From a bacterium (GTDB lineage: Bacteria > Bdellovibrionota > Bdellovibrionia > Bdellovibrionales > Bdellovibrionaceae), in contig JAIELP010000008.1 in the NCBI GenBank assembly GCA_019752925.1, positions 37,223 to 101,222 on the forward strand: a DNA stretch of 64,000 nt. The letters are read 5' to 3'. Of the stretch, positions 1 through 8,541 are shown piece by piece; the stretch's first letter is position 1; every line of letters begins with the position of its first letter. The notes under the pieces are model-generated. The model made no database searches. It was not told where the DNA came from and saw only the letters and a list, made by a program, of their open reading frames with translations. The translations under genes were made by a program, and so were the position numbers.

Positions 1-140
1 GAGACGAAGACAGCTTACAGAGCGTTTCGCACTCCGGCCTCTTCCCCTGCGGTGAAGGCGCAGGCTACGCCGGCGGCATAACCTCAGCCGCCTGTGACGG
101 AATAAAATGCGCCGACAAAATAGTGGACGCTCTTAGTTAA
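1..140 (+). CDS. FAD-dependent dehydrogenase, C-terminal end (partial)
   Basis: Only the last 45 residues are in the window; the reading frame starts at base 3 and stops with TAA at 138-140. The visible tail contains FPCGEGAGYAGGITSAA, the FAD-binding C-terminal signature of NAD(FAD)-utilising dehydrogenases of the COG2509 type, where the last Gly-rich loop closes over the flavin. The substrate of this family is not established. Its stop codon overlaps the stop of the convergent gene on the other strand. The family call rests on this one motif, so it is good but not certain. Confidence 0.7.
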   Translation, partial: DEDSLQSVSHSGLFPCGEGAGYAGGITSAACDGIKCADKIVDALS

Positions 141-661
141 CGGAGGCTACTCCAAAATTTGCGAACTTCGCTGATTTTTTCGTCGTTGATACCTTTGGGG
201 TGGTAGACAAGCACATTGGCTTTTGCGTTTACAAAACCTATTGAGGCAAATCTGTAGTAAGCATCTGAATCTTTTTTTGGTTTTTTCTGATCAGCTATAT
301 AGACTTCGCACACTTTGCCTTTATTTGAATCTTCGATTTTGAAGGTTTTAAGTTCAAATAGCTTTGAAGAACTCAATGCAAATATTTTTTCTACAAAATC
401 CATACAAAGTTCCTTATTAACTTTAACGGCATCTGTTTTAAACTGGTAAAGATCTACCATTTTAAGATCGTGGGATTTGAAATAAATACGGTCAATAACA
501 CCACGGAACTCAGAGATCTTGCCCACATCCGAAAACTTAAACATATCCGGAGTATGAAATACAATGTCTTCTTTAGATTTAATGTACTCTTCACCTGTTT
601 TCGATTGTGCCATTAAATTTAATGCGTGAAGTAAAATTGCGATAATAATAAAATTTTTCAT
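137..661 (-). CDS. Exported protein of unknown function
   Basis: A 174-residue protein with a clear Sec signal peptide (MKNFIIIAILLHALNLMAQ, cleavage expected after about residue 19). The mature part is mixed alpha/beta and Lys-rich, with two cysteines (near residues 86 and 118) that could form a periplasmic disulfide. I recognise no domain. Its ATG shares one base with the TAA stop of the upstream gene (TAATG), so the two are probably translationally coupled and work together in the envelope. No function is proposed. Confidence 0.75.
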   Translation of the reverse strand: MKNFIIIAILLHALNLMAQSKTGEEYIKSKEDIVFHTPDMFKFSDVGKISEFRGVIDRIYFKSHDLKMVDLYQFKTDAVKVNKELCMDFVEKIFALSSSKLFELKTFKIEDSNKGKVCEVYIADQKKPKKDSDAYYRFASIGFVNAKANVLVYHPKGINDEKISEVRKFWSSLR

Positions 662-1146
662 TACTGACCTGCCGGTTGAGCTGCTGGATTATTTGTTGGC
701 TTAGCCTCTATCTTGCCTTTAATAGTTTTTTGTTCAGACAAAGATAACTTTTTAAGAACAACACCACGAGTAGCTACTCCATTATTGTCATAAACCGCAT
801 CAAAAGCTTTACCATTGTTCTTAAACTGTATCCTGAAAGCCTTACTGTCGGTATCGTAACAAACATTTTTAACTTCAACTTTATCTTTGGTGCGTCCGCT
901 TGTAGAAACATAGACATCACTATCAAATACGATAGCTTTCTCACGAGGAACTATTTTTAATATGACAAACACATCCAATACCATTCCCGGAGAATCTACA
1001 CCCAAAATAACAGGTAACTCTTTGAATAAATTCGGAAGTTTATCTTTAATAGCTTCATGCTCTTCCATAGTGGCAAAACAGACCTGCTCAGCATTTACAG
1101 AAACGGCAAATAGCAAAGAAATAAAAAAAGCGCTAAACTTTGTCAT
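661..1146 (-). CDS. Exported protein of unknown function
   Basis: A 161-residue protein with a signal peptide (MTKFSAFFISLLFAVSVNA). The mature region has two cysteines and ends in a Pro/Ala/Gln-rich tail. No domain is recognised. It lies 62 bp downstream of the helicase gene on the same strand and is coupled to the following exported protein. The start is fixed by the signal peptide, as no later start would preserve it. It has no Shine-Dalgarno sequence, and the ATG falls in the loop of a strong hairpin followed by a U tract (see the 1123-1165 entry). Confidence 0.75.
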   Translation of the reverse strand: MTKFSAFFISLLFAVSVNAEQVCFATMEEHEAIKDKLPNLFKELPVILGVDSPGMVLDVFVILKIVPREKAIVFDSDVYVSTSGRTKDKVEVKNVCYDTDSKAFRIQFKNNGKAFDAVYDNNGVATRGVVLKKLSLSEQKTIKGKIEAKPTNNPAAQPAGQ

Positions 1147-1165
1147 ATAAAGATAAGTTTAGCGC
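1123..1165 (-). terminator. Intrinsic-terminator-like hairpin over a start codon
   Basis: Read on the minus strand, an 11-bp perfect stem (GCGCTAAACTT at 1165-1155 pairing with AAGTTTAGCGC at 1140-1130) encloses a 14-nt loop and is followed by seven T residues (1129-1123). This is a normal intrinsic terminator for the helicase gene ending at 1209. However, the ATG of the next gene (1146-1144) lies in the loop and the T run encodes part of its signal peptide, so it may act as an attenuator. Confidence 0.7.
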
Positions 1166-1208
1166 TATATATCAAATTATGTAACTAGCTCAAAGGCTAG
1201 CTATTTAA

Positions 1209-3128
1209 CTATGAACGCGATCGACGCGAATCAGAAGAAGGTTTTCTGTCTGAACGCTCAGAGCGTTGACGAGGTCTTTCAGAACCACTGTCGTCTGCAT
1301 TCCATGATTTAAAACCTGGTTTTGCTACAGCATCTGTTCTGCGTGGGCGATCGCCATCAAATCTTCTTTGCGGACGATCACTGCTGCGATCAGATGAAGG
1401 ACCACGATCATCGTCACGACGAGGTGGACGATCATTGTCGAATCTACGTTGTGGCCTGTCGCCACCACGATCTGAATTAAATGAAGGACGGTCACCACCA
1501 CGGTCGTCACGACGTCTGTCGCCACCGCCACCGAAACCGAATGATCTACCGCCGCCACCGCGTCCGCCGCGATCATAACGATCACGTGGGCCAGAACTAT
1601 CCCGGCCCGGAGCTCCACGCTCGCGAGAACCGTAATCCTGCATTTCGCGAGGAACAATACCATCACCTACGAAATCCATAGATGTGTCACGATTTTCAAA
1701 AATATCCGGATGTTCAGAAACCAATAAACGAGTTAAGAATTCTTCCGGAGTAAAATCAAATTCAAACACTTCTTTAAGTTCAGCCATTTTACGGGTTAAG
1801 AACTTAGTCGCGCGGTTGTAGATTTCATCATTTTCAACTTGATTCATGCTGCTGATAACATCTTTAACACGATAAACATTTAACTCATCGTTAGATGGAG
1901 CTGTACCTTTTGTTAAAGTTGCTTTTGTTACCTGTTGAATACGCTTTAAAAGTCTTACTTCATGAGGCGCAACGATTGATAACGCTAAACCTTTTTTACC
2001 GGCGCGGCCTGTACGACCGATACGGTGAACGTAACTTTCAACTTCACGCGGTAACGAGAAGTTAATAACGTGAGTTAAATCGTTAATATCCAAACCACGG
2101 GCTGCAACGTCAGTAGCCACTAGGATTTTTACGCGACCTGTACGGAAATCTTTTAAGATGAAATCGCGCTCACGCTGAGGACGGTCACCGTGGATGCAAT
2201 CCACTTTAAATGATTTACGTTTTAACCATTCAGTAATTTCAGTTACTTCACGTTTAGTTTGACAGAAAATCAAACCGTAGAATTCAGGGTTCATGTAAAG
2301 TACTGAAGAAAGCATTTGTAATTTACGATCTGGATAAATCGTGTAATACACTTGCTCAATATTAGGTTTTTGAGAATCTTCTTTGTGGATTTCAACTTTA
2401 TCGTAGTCCGGTAAGTATCTAGAAACTACGCGACGGATTTCAGGAGACATCGTTGCTGAAAACAACCATTTACGTTTATTTTCATCATCACCAATAGCTT
2501 CTAAGATTTTTTCTAAGTCATCTTGAAAGCCCATAGAAATCATTTCGTCAGCTTCATCTAAGATCAATGTTTGTACGTCATTTAATTTTAAAACCTTACG
2601 GTCCACTAAATCACATAAACGGCCAGGCGTTCCAACCACAATGTGCACACCACGTTTTAAAGCTGTGATCTGACGGTCATATGAAGATCCACCGTATACT
2701 GTTAAGGTTGTTAAACCTTTCCATTTAGCCATTTTTTGAATTTGCGCCTCTACCTGAGTAGCTAATTCGCGTGTCGGGCACATTACTAACGCTTGTACTG
2801 ATTTTTTAGATGCATCGATAGTTTCTACTAGTGGAATACCGAATGCGCCCGTTTTACCAGTTCCTGTAGCAGCTAAACCTACGAAATCTTTTTTACGAGA
2901 TAACAATAAAGGGATGGCTTGTTTCTGGATTGGCGTAGGGTTTGTGAATTTTAATTCAACTAAAGACTTCAATACTTCCTTAGAAAGACCCCATTGTTCA
3001 AAAATATTTTCCTGAACTACTGTTTCTTCTTCGTCTTGTTCGATCTCTTCTACTTGTTCTGTTGGTTTTCTACCTGCATCGATGATAGCAGTTTCTTCGA
3101 TAGACGTTACGTCCATATCGTTTTCCAT
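1209..3128 (-). CDS. DEAD-box ATP-dependent RNA helicase with RGG-type tail
   Basis: Unwinds RNA duplexes using ATP, probably in ribosome assembly or mRNA turnover and cold adaptation. All core motifs are visible: a Q motif ending in PTPIQKQAI, Walker A AATGTGKTG, PTRELATQ, TPGRL, DEAD (in LDEADEM), SAT, ARGLDI and HRIGRTGR. A helical region follows, then a roughly 130-residue tail rich in Arg, Gly and Asp with repeated DRP/RGG units, typical of RNA-binding tails. A GTG 18 bases further upstream (3146) is possible, but the ATG at 3128 has AAGGA five bases ahead and is preferred. The product is about 639 residues. The leader can form alternative hairpins (see 3139-3209). Confidence 0.95.
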   Translation of the reverse strand: MENDMDVTSIEETAIIDAGRKPTEQVEEIEQDEEETVVQENIFEQWGLSKEVLKSLVELKFTNPTPIQKQAIPLLLSRKKDFVGLAATGTGKTGAFGIPLVETIDASKKSVQALVMCPTRELATQVEAQIQKMAKWKGLTTLTVYGGSSYDRQITALKRGVHIVVGTPGRLCDLVDRKVLKLNDVQTLILDEADEMISMGFQDDLEKILEAIGDDENKRKWLFSATMSPEIRRVVSRYLPDYDKVEIHKEDSQKPNIEQVYYTIYPDRKLQMLSSVLYMNPEFYGLIFCQTKREVTEITEWLKRKSFKVDCIHGDRPQRERDFILKDFRTGRVKILVATDVAARGLDINDLTHVINFSLPREVESYVHRIGRTGRAGKKGLALSIVAPHEVRLLKRIQQVTKATLTKGTAPSNDELNVYRVKDVISSMNQVENDEIYNRATKFLTRKMAELKEVFEFDFTPEEFLTRLLVSEHPDIFENRDTSMDFVGDGIVPREMQDYGSRERGAPGRDSSGPRDRYDRGGRGGGGRSFGFGGGGDRRRDDRGGDRPSFNSDRGGDRPQRRFDNDRPPRRDDDRGPSSDRSSDRPQRRFDGDRPRRTDAVAKPGFKSWNADDSGSERPRQRSERSDRKPSSDSRRSRS

Positions 3129-3138
3129 GGCATTCCTT

Positions 3139-3209
3139 AATTGCACTTTGAGTGCATCTATATGTTTGGCACCCTAGCCAATACATACGTTAAGGCCATG
3201 AGTGCAATT
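3139..3209 (-). promoter_or_regulatory. Leader of the helicase mRNA with competing hairpins
   Basis: The segment AGTGCAATT (minus strand, 3147-3139) just upstream of the ribosome-binding site can pair with either of two partners: TGCACT at 3156-3151 through a 3-nt loop, or AATTGCACT at 3209-3201 (9 bp). Only one pairing can form at a time. The gene-free stretch 3129-3431 (about 300 bp, between divergent genes) holds this leader and presumably both promoters; I see no small gene in it. A regulatory role is inference. Confidence 0.4.
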
Positions 3210-3431
3210 TACCCAAACAGTCCACACGACTGTTAAAAATTAATTGAAACATGTAAGTATCTGATAAAACGCAGAAATGGAAGCTCTAAGCTTAAAAGCC
3301 TAGAGCCTAGCCTAAAATAGTGAACAAAATACCATTTTTCAGAGATAAAATCGGTTCCAATTTGGGTTTTGACCGCTAAAACTTATTTAAAACCAGTGAT
3401 TTTACCGTGATTTGGCTTTAGAACTAAGCCT

Positions 3432-4457
3432 ATGCAAAACGATTTTTTTTATCAAAATCACCTTAATCAGGTTAGTCGAAGCTTTGCTTTTTGTATCGCA
3501 AAACTACCGCGACCTCTTAAACAGTACGTGGGCTTATCTTATTTGCTTTGCCGTGTACTTGATACGATTGAAGACTCTCACTGGTCTAACCAAGCCGTAA
3601 AACAACAGGCTTTTTCAAGTTTTCAGAGTTTCCTGATGGAGCTCCCCGATCGTTCTGTTGTTGAGCGCCTGCAATTACAAGTAGCTCTGTGTAATCCAAA
3701 ACCCACTGAGTTAGCATTATTTAAAGACTGTTACTTACTCTTACAAGACTTCCATTCTCTTCCGGACTCTATCAAAAAAAAACTGGCTAAATCTATTATT
3801 TGTATGTGTGCCGGAATGAATTATTTTTCGGCTAAATACAATTCTGAACTCAAACTGAAAAACTTAGCTGAAGTTAATCAGTACTGTTTTTTTGTAGCCG
3901 GCATTGTTGGCGAATTGCTCACCGATACTATTTCAGAATTTGTAAATCCTGAAAAGCTTCCGAAAGATATTTATGTCAAATCTCACCACTTCGGATTATT
4001 TTTGCAAAAAATTAATATCCTAAAAGATCAAAAAAGCGATGAATCCGAAAATAAATTTTTTATTCACAATAAAGAAGAATTTATTTTGAGCATTAAAAAC
4101 AATGCACAAAATGCGTTACAATATATTTTAGCCATGCCCGTACAGCAAAAAGAGTTCAGACTTTTCTGTTGCTGGTCTTTATTTATTGGTTTGTCTTCTT
4201 TAAGTTGGGTGCAAAATTCTTTTATGAGCCAGTTTGTTACAAAAATTCCGCGCTGGATGACAGAGCAACTTATTTCTAAAACCGAATTTATTATTAACGA
4301 CAACGCCGCTATTCAAAAATTATTTAATGAATTACTCCCGATCGCGAGCCCAAAGCCTATTTTAGTCACTCCTCCTGAGGGAGCAATGGAAGTGTTTCAG
4401 AATTTTTATCAGGGCCGCTTGAATTATGGCGAGCTTAATGAATTACTCAGCGCTTAG
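3432..4457 (+). CDS. Squalene/phytoene synthase family protein (squalene-synthase-like)
   Basis: Predicted head-to-head condensation of two prenyl diphosphates, most likely farnesyl diphosphate to squalene. The N-terminus resembles squalene synthases (VSRSFAFCIAKLP), with the first Asp-rich Mg-binding motif DTIED at residues 44-48. The second region (YCFFVAGIVGELLTD, near residues 155-170) matches the YCxxVAGxVG block of the family. At 341 residues it has the usual length for bacterial members. The gene stands alone; no squalene-hopene cyclase or epoxidase is in the window. Choice of squalene over phytoene rests on resemblance to the eukaryote-type enzyme, so the exact product is uncertain. 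Confidence 0.8.
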   Translation: MQNDFFYQNHLNQVSRSFAFCIAKLPRPLKQYVGLSYLLCRVLDTIEDSHWSNQAVKQQAFSSFQSFLMELPDRSVVERLQLQVALCNPKPTELALFKDCYLLLQDFHSLPDSIKKKLAKSIICMCAGMNYFSAKYNSELKLKNLAEVNQYCFFVAGIVGELLTDTISEFVNPEKLPKDIYVKSHHFGLFLQKINILKDQKSDESENKFFIHNKEEFILSIKNNAQNALQYILAMPVQQKEFRLFCCWSLFIGLSSLSWVQNSFMSQFVTKIPRWMTEQLISKTEFIINDNAAIQKLFNELLPIASPKPILVTPPEGAMEVFQNFYQGRLNYGELNELLSA

Positions 4458-4529
4458 ATATTAAGCGTCATTGCTCGCAACGGGATAACTTTACAAAAGC
4501 TTATTTATGGGCTCTAGTTAAAAGCACAT

Positions 4530-5297
4530 ATGAAAAAATTAATTATTGCCCTTATTATATCCGCTTACTCCCTTAACACTTTTGCATTATCAAACTCAGT
4601 TGCTGCCGAAGACAAAGGCTGGGAATCCGTAGTACTTTTAGCTATCCCCTCTTTTGATACCGACGGCAGTCAAGTTACAGGTTATTGCAACGGCACCTTA
4701 ATTGATGCTTACACATTTATTTCAGCAGCTCACTGCTTCCAGCGCAGCGAAATACCTTCGGGCAAAAAAATGCGTGTTGAAATCGGCGAATACCGCTACA
4801 TCATCAAAGACGGCGTAAAAATTAAAATCGGCTACAGAGCTATCATTCGCCATGACAGTTCAGTTAAGCTGCGCACTCTGCCAGGAGTTGATCTTAACTC
4901 CACACGCACTATTCCACCTGAACTGGATATTGTAGTTGTAAAATTGGATGCACCCGTTGCTGTACCACCTGAGTTTATCTATGCACCTCTCTGGAATCAG
5001 GCTTTACCAGCTTTAAATACTTCGAATAAAGTTTCGATTGTTTCTATTAATATAATGGAAACAATTAGCCACAGTGATACAAAACAAATAGCTATGTTAA
5101 ATAAATTCACTCAAGGCAGCATCAATATTGAATCCACCTCTACTTCAAGAGTAGCTCCGGGCGATAGTGGTGCCCCGGTATTTGCTACTATTAACGGTAA
5201 AACTTATTTAATCGGCGTCGTTAAAGGTACAGTAAGCACTTTTGGATCCACTCGCGATATCTTTGTTACTTTGCAAGGGCGCTTAAGCACACAGTAA
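4530..5297 (+). CDS. Secreted trypsin-like serine protease (S1 family)
   Basis: A 255-residue protein with signal peptide MKKLIIALIISAYSLNTFA. The S1 catalytic triad is complete: His68 in SAAHC, Asp133 in ELDIVVVKLD and Ser213 in APGDSGAPVF. No extra domain follows the protease fold. The residue preceding GDSG differs from the usual digestive trypsins, so substrate preference cannot be read off. It probably acts outside the cytoplasm and may degrade prey or environmental protein. It converges on the icmF gene with one base between stop codons. Confidence 0.9.
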   Translation: MKKLIIALIISAYSLNTFALSNSVAAEDKGWESVVLLAIPSFDTDGSQVTGYCNGTLIDAYTFISAAHCFQRSEIPSGKKMRVEIGEYRYIIKDGVKIKIGYRAIIRHDSSVKLRTLPGVDLNSTRTIPPELDIVVVKLDAPVAVPPEFIYAPLWNQALPALNTSNKVSIVSINIMETISHSDTKQIAMLNKFTQGSINIESTSTSRVAPGDSGAPVFATINGKTYLIGVVKGTVSTFGSTRDIFVTLQGRLSTQ

Positions 5298-5298
5298 C

Positions 5299-8200
5299 TT
5301 ATAAATTCCTTCTATACTGCCCGCCCACTTCATAAAGTGCTTGCGACATCTGATACAGCGAACAATGTCGGGCTGCTGACAGTAAAGCTTCAAATATGTT
5401 TTCACCGCTTAAAGCCGCGCGCTTTAAGTTTTTAATTTCAAGATCAGCCTGAGTCTGGTGCGTTTTCTGGAAGTTGGTTACTTGAGTTAACTGGTAATTC
5501 TTTTCTTCCTGAGAAGCGCGGGCTAATTCGATTTTTGGCGGAACATAGTCGCTAGCTAAAGTTTTAGGATTAATAAATGTATTTACACCGATAATAGGGA
5601 AAGTTCCTTCGTGCTTTAAGTGTTCGTAGTACAGCGACTCTTCCTGGATTTTTGATCTTTGGTACTGGGTTTCCATTGCACCTAATACGCCGCCACGTTC
5701 GTTGATACGCTTGAATTCTTCTAAAACCGCTTCTTCAACTAGTTCCGTTAACTCTTCAATGAAGTAACTGCCTTGAGTTGGGTTTTCATTTTTGGTCATA
5801 CCGAATTCACGGTTAATAATCATTTGAATGGCCATTGCACGACGTACAGATTCTTCAGTTGGAGTGGTAATAGCCTCATCATAAGCGTTCGTGTGTAATG
5901 AATTACAGTTATCGTAAATTGCTAATAATGCCTGCAGCGTTGTGCGGATATCGTTGAAATCGATTTCCTGCGCATGTAATGAACGACCTGAAGTTTGAAT
6001 ATGGTATTTCAGTTTTTGTGATCTATCGTTGGCTTTATAAAGATCGCGCATAGCAATGGCCCAGATTCTTCTGGCAACTCTTCCCAATACTGCATATTCA
6101 GGATCTAAACCATTACTAAAGAAGAATGAAAGATTCGGCGCAAAGTCGTCGACATTTAAACCACGTGATAAATAATATTCTACAAAAGTAAAACCATTAG
6201 AAAGCGTAAAGGCCAACTGACTGATCGGGTTAGCACCGGCTTCCGCAATATGGTAACCAGAAATACTTACAGAGTAGAAATTTTTAACATTATTCTTGGT
6301 AAAGTACTCTTGAATATCGCCCATCATCTTAAGAGCAAAGTTGATTGAGAAAATACACGTGTTCTGGCCTTGGTCTTCTTTTAAGATATCAGCTTGAACC
6401 GTACCACGTACTTGTTGAATGGTTTTATTTTTAGTTTCAGTCCATTCAGCTTCTGTAAGCTTGCGGCCTAATTCTTTTTCACGTTTTTCAACTTGTTGGT
6501 CGATAGCCGTATTAAAGTAGAAAGCTAAAATCATCGGAGCAGGGCCATTGATTGTCATACTCACCGAAGTGTTTGGATCCACAAGGTCAAAACCCGAGTA
6601 AAGCTTTTTCATGTCGTCCAACGTACAAATACTTACACCCGACTCTCCAACTTTACCGAAAATATCCGGACGTGGGTTCGGATCTTGTCCGTACAGAGTC
6701 ACCGAATCAAATGCGGTTGAAAGCCTATGGGCTTTTTCGCCTTTACATAAATAGTGGAATCTTTTGTTAGTGCGTTCCGGAGTGCCTTCACCGGCAAACA
6801 TACGCTTAGGGTCTTCATCCGCACGCTTTAACTGGAATACTCCGGCCGTGTACGGAAATTCGCCGGCAATGTTTTCAAGTTTAATAAATTGAAACCTGTC
6901 GCCCCAGTCTTTAAATTTAGGTAAAACTACTTTACGTATTTTGGTACCGCTTAAAGATGTTGAAGTTAATTTCTGTCTGATTTCTTTATCGCGCACTTTA
7001 AATACTAATTCGTCTTGAGCGTAGGCTTTTTGTTGTTCATCCCACTTTTCCAGAGCCGCTAATTCTTGCGCTTCGAAATCTTTTTTATATTCTAGTGACT
7101 GCTGTTCGACTGTTTTAGCATCTAACTTTAAATCTTTAGAAATATTATGTAACGCCCCTAATTTAGAAGCTTTTTCAGATAAATCTTTTACGCGCGCTTT
7201 GTATTTTCTGTTTGTTGATACAATTTCAGCTAAGTAATTTTGGCGCTCAGCTGGAATGATCACATGCTCTTCTGCTGATAAAACACTGTTTCGGAATTCA
7301 GCATTAACCGCTGGCAACGCACCTTTTTCAGTTAATACGTCAGACACTGCAAAGAATAACTGATTTACGCCACCGTCATTAAACTGACTGGCTTGAGTTA
7401 AATAAACCGGAACCTTAGCTTCGTTATCAAATATTTTACGTGAGCGTTTGTACTGTTTAGTTACATCACGTAAAGCATCCTGCGCTCCGCGACGATCGGC
7501 TTTATTAACCGCAACAAAGTTGGCAAAATCGATCATATCAATTTTTTCAAGCTGTGATTGCGCACCGAAGTCTGAAGTCATCACGTACATTGATAAATCA
7601 CTCACATCGGTAATAGCCATATTGCCCTGACCGATACCTGAGGTTTCAGCGATGATAAAATCGAAATCTAACTGTTTAACAAATTTTAAAATATCCGGAA
7701 GTGTGCTGGCAATTTCTTTACCGGAACCACGCGAAGCCACGGAGCGCATATAAATATGCGGACGCGATAATGAATTCATACGGATACGATCACCTAATAA
7801 CGAACCACCAGTTTTACGTTTAGATGGGTCCACACAAACGATGGCTAATTTTTTACCCGGATAAGCATTTAAAAATCTTTGTGATAGCTCATCAATTAAC
7901 GACGACTTACCGGCTCCGCCTGTTCCGGTAATACCAAGAACCAATGGAGTTTTATCTTTACGGGCAAAACCAGCTAAACCGAATTGATCCAGTTTTACAT
8001 CTTTATGTCCATTTTCGATGGCTGTTAAGGCTACGCCTAATTCAACTGAAGGAATATTGTCGTTTTCAAAAATTTGTTTCTTAGCAAATTTCTTCTGAGC
8101 TTCGATTAAATCAAAATCGCAGCCGTCAATAATCATGCGTATCATTCCCTCAAGGCCCAGCTTGCGGCCGTCGTCTGGATGGAATATCTGCGCAATACCG

Positions 8201-8535
8201 TAAGCTTCAAGTTCACGCTTTTCATCGTGAACAATAACTCCGCCACCACCGCCGTAAATTTTTACGTAACCGGCACCGGCTTGCTGTAATAAATCTTTTA
8301 AATATTTAAAGTACTCCATGTGTCCGCCTTGATACGACGATATACACACACCTTGCGCGCCTTCCTGAAGCACCGCTTTTACAACATCGTGAACAGAACG
8401 ATTATGGCCTAAGTGAATAACCTCAGCGCCCATGTCCTGCAAAATACGACGAATGATATTGATGCTGGCATCATGACCATCAAATAAAGAAGCTGCAGTT
8501 ACAACGCGGATCGGATGTTTCGTTTGAGTACTCAT
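5299..8535 (-). CDS. icmF: Fused isobutyryl-CoA mutase with G-protein chaperone (IcmF)
   Basis: Adenosylcobalamin-dependent interconversion of isobutyryl-CoA and n-butyryl-CoA. The 1078-residue chain has the IcmF order: B12-binding domain (residues 1-135; DGHDAS with His21 as lower cobalt ligand), MeaB-like GTPase (P-loop GTGGAGKSS at about 204-212), a linker, then the TIM-barrel mutase. The mutase region has DILKEDQGQNT and AFDSVTLYG, as in IcmF and unlike methylmalonyl-CoA mutase. It is last in an operon with an enoyl-CoA hydratase and a 3-hydroxyacyl-CoA dehydrogenase, fitting conversion of branched to straight C4 acyl-CoA for beta-oxidation. Related IcmFs also accept isovaleryl/pivalyl-CoA, so the substrate is not fixed. 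Confidence 0.93.
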   Translation of the reverse strand: MSTQTKHPIRVVTAASLFDGHDASINIIRRILQDMGAEVIHLGHNRSVHDVVKAVLQEGAQGVCISSYQGGHMEYFKYLKDLLQQAGAGYVKIYGGGGGVIVHDEKRELEAYGIAQIFHPDDGRKLGLEGMIRMIIDGCDFDLIEAQKKFAKKQIFENDNIPSVELGVALTAIENGHKDVKLDQFGLAGFARKDKTPLVLGITGTGGAGKSSLIDELSQRFLNAYPGKKLAIVCVDPSKRKTGGSLLGDRIRMNSLSRPHIYMRSVASRGSGKEIASTLPDILKFVKQLDFDFIIAETSGIGQGNMAITDVSDLSMYVMTSDFGAQSQLEKIDMIDFANFVAVNKADRRGAQDALRDVTKQYKRSRKIFDNEAKVPVYLTQASQFNDGGVNQLFFAVSDVLTEKGALPAVNAEFRNSVLSAEEHVIIPAERQNYLAEIVSTNRKYKARVKDLSEKASKLGALHNISKDLKLDAKTVEQQSLEYKKDFEAQELAALEKWDEQQKAYAQDELVFKVRDKEIRQKLTSTSLSGTKIRKVVLPKFKDWGDRFQFIKLENIAGEFPYTAGVFQLKRADEDPKRMFAGEGTPERTNKRFHYLCKGEKAHRLSTAFDSVTLYGQDPNPRPDIFGKVGESGVSICTLDDMKKLYSGFDLVDPNTSVSMTINGPAPMILAFYFNTAIDQQVEKREKELGRKLTEAEWTETKNKTIQQVRGTVQADILKEDQGQNTCIFSINFALKMMGDIQEYFTKNNVKNFYSVSISGYHIAEAGANPISQLAFTLSNGFTFVEYYLSRGLNVDDFAPNLSFFFSNGLDPEYAVLGRVARRIWAIAMRDLYKANDRSQKLKYHIQTSGRSLHAQEIDFNDIRTTLQALLAIYDNCNSLHTNAYDEAITTPTEESVRRAMAIQMIINREFGMTKNENPTQGSYFIEELTELVEEAVLEEFKRINERGGVLGAMETQYQRSKIQEESLYYEHLKHEGTFPIIGVNTFINPKTLASDYVPPKIELARASQEEKNYQLTQVTNFQKTHQTQADLEIKNLKRAALSGENIFEALLSAARHCSLYQMSQALYEVGGQYRRNL

Positions 8536-8541
8536 TAAAAA

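Noticed and set aside
1325..1681. Open frames on both strands opposite or within the helicase tail
   Set aside because: They are by-products of the repetitive Arg/Gly/Asp codons of the real gene; translations are low-complexity without a ribosome site or domain.
3273..3310. Imperfect hairpin CTCTAAGCTT / AGCCTAGAG in the intergenic gap
   Set aside because: Interrupted stem and no T tract; could be chance in an AT-rich spacer.
4445..4462. CGCTTA/TAAGCG inverted repeat at the squalene-synthase stop codon
   Set aside because: Only 6-bp arms and no T tract, so not a convincing terminator.
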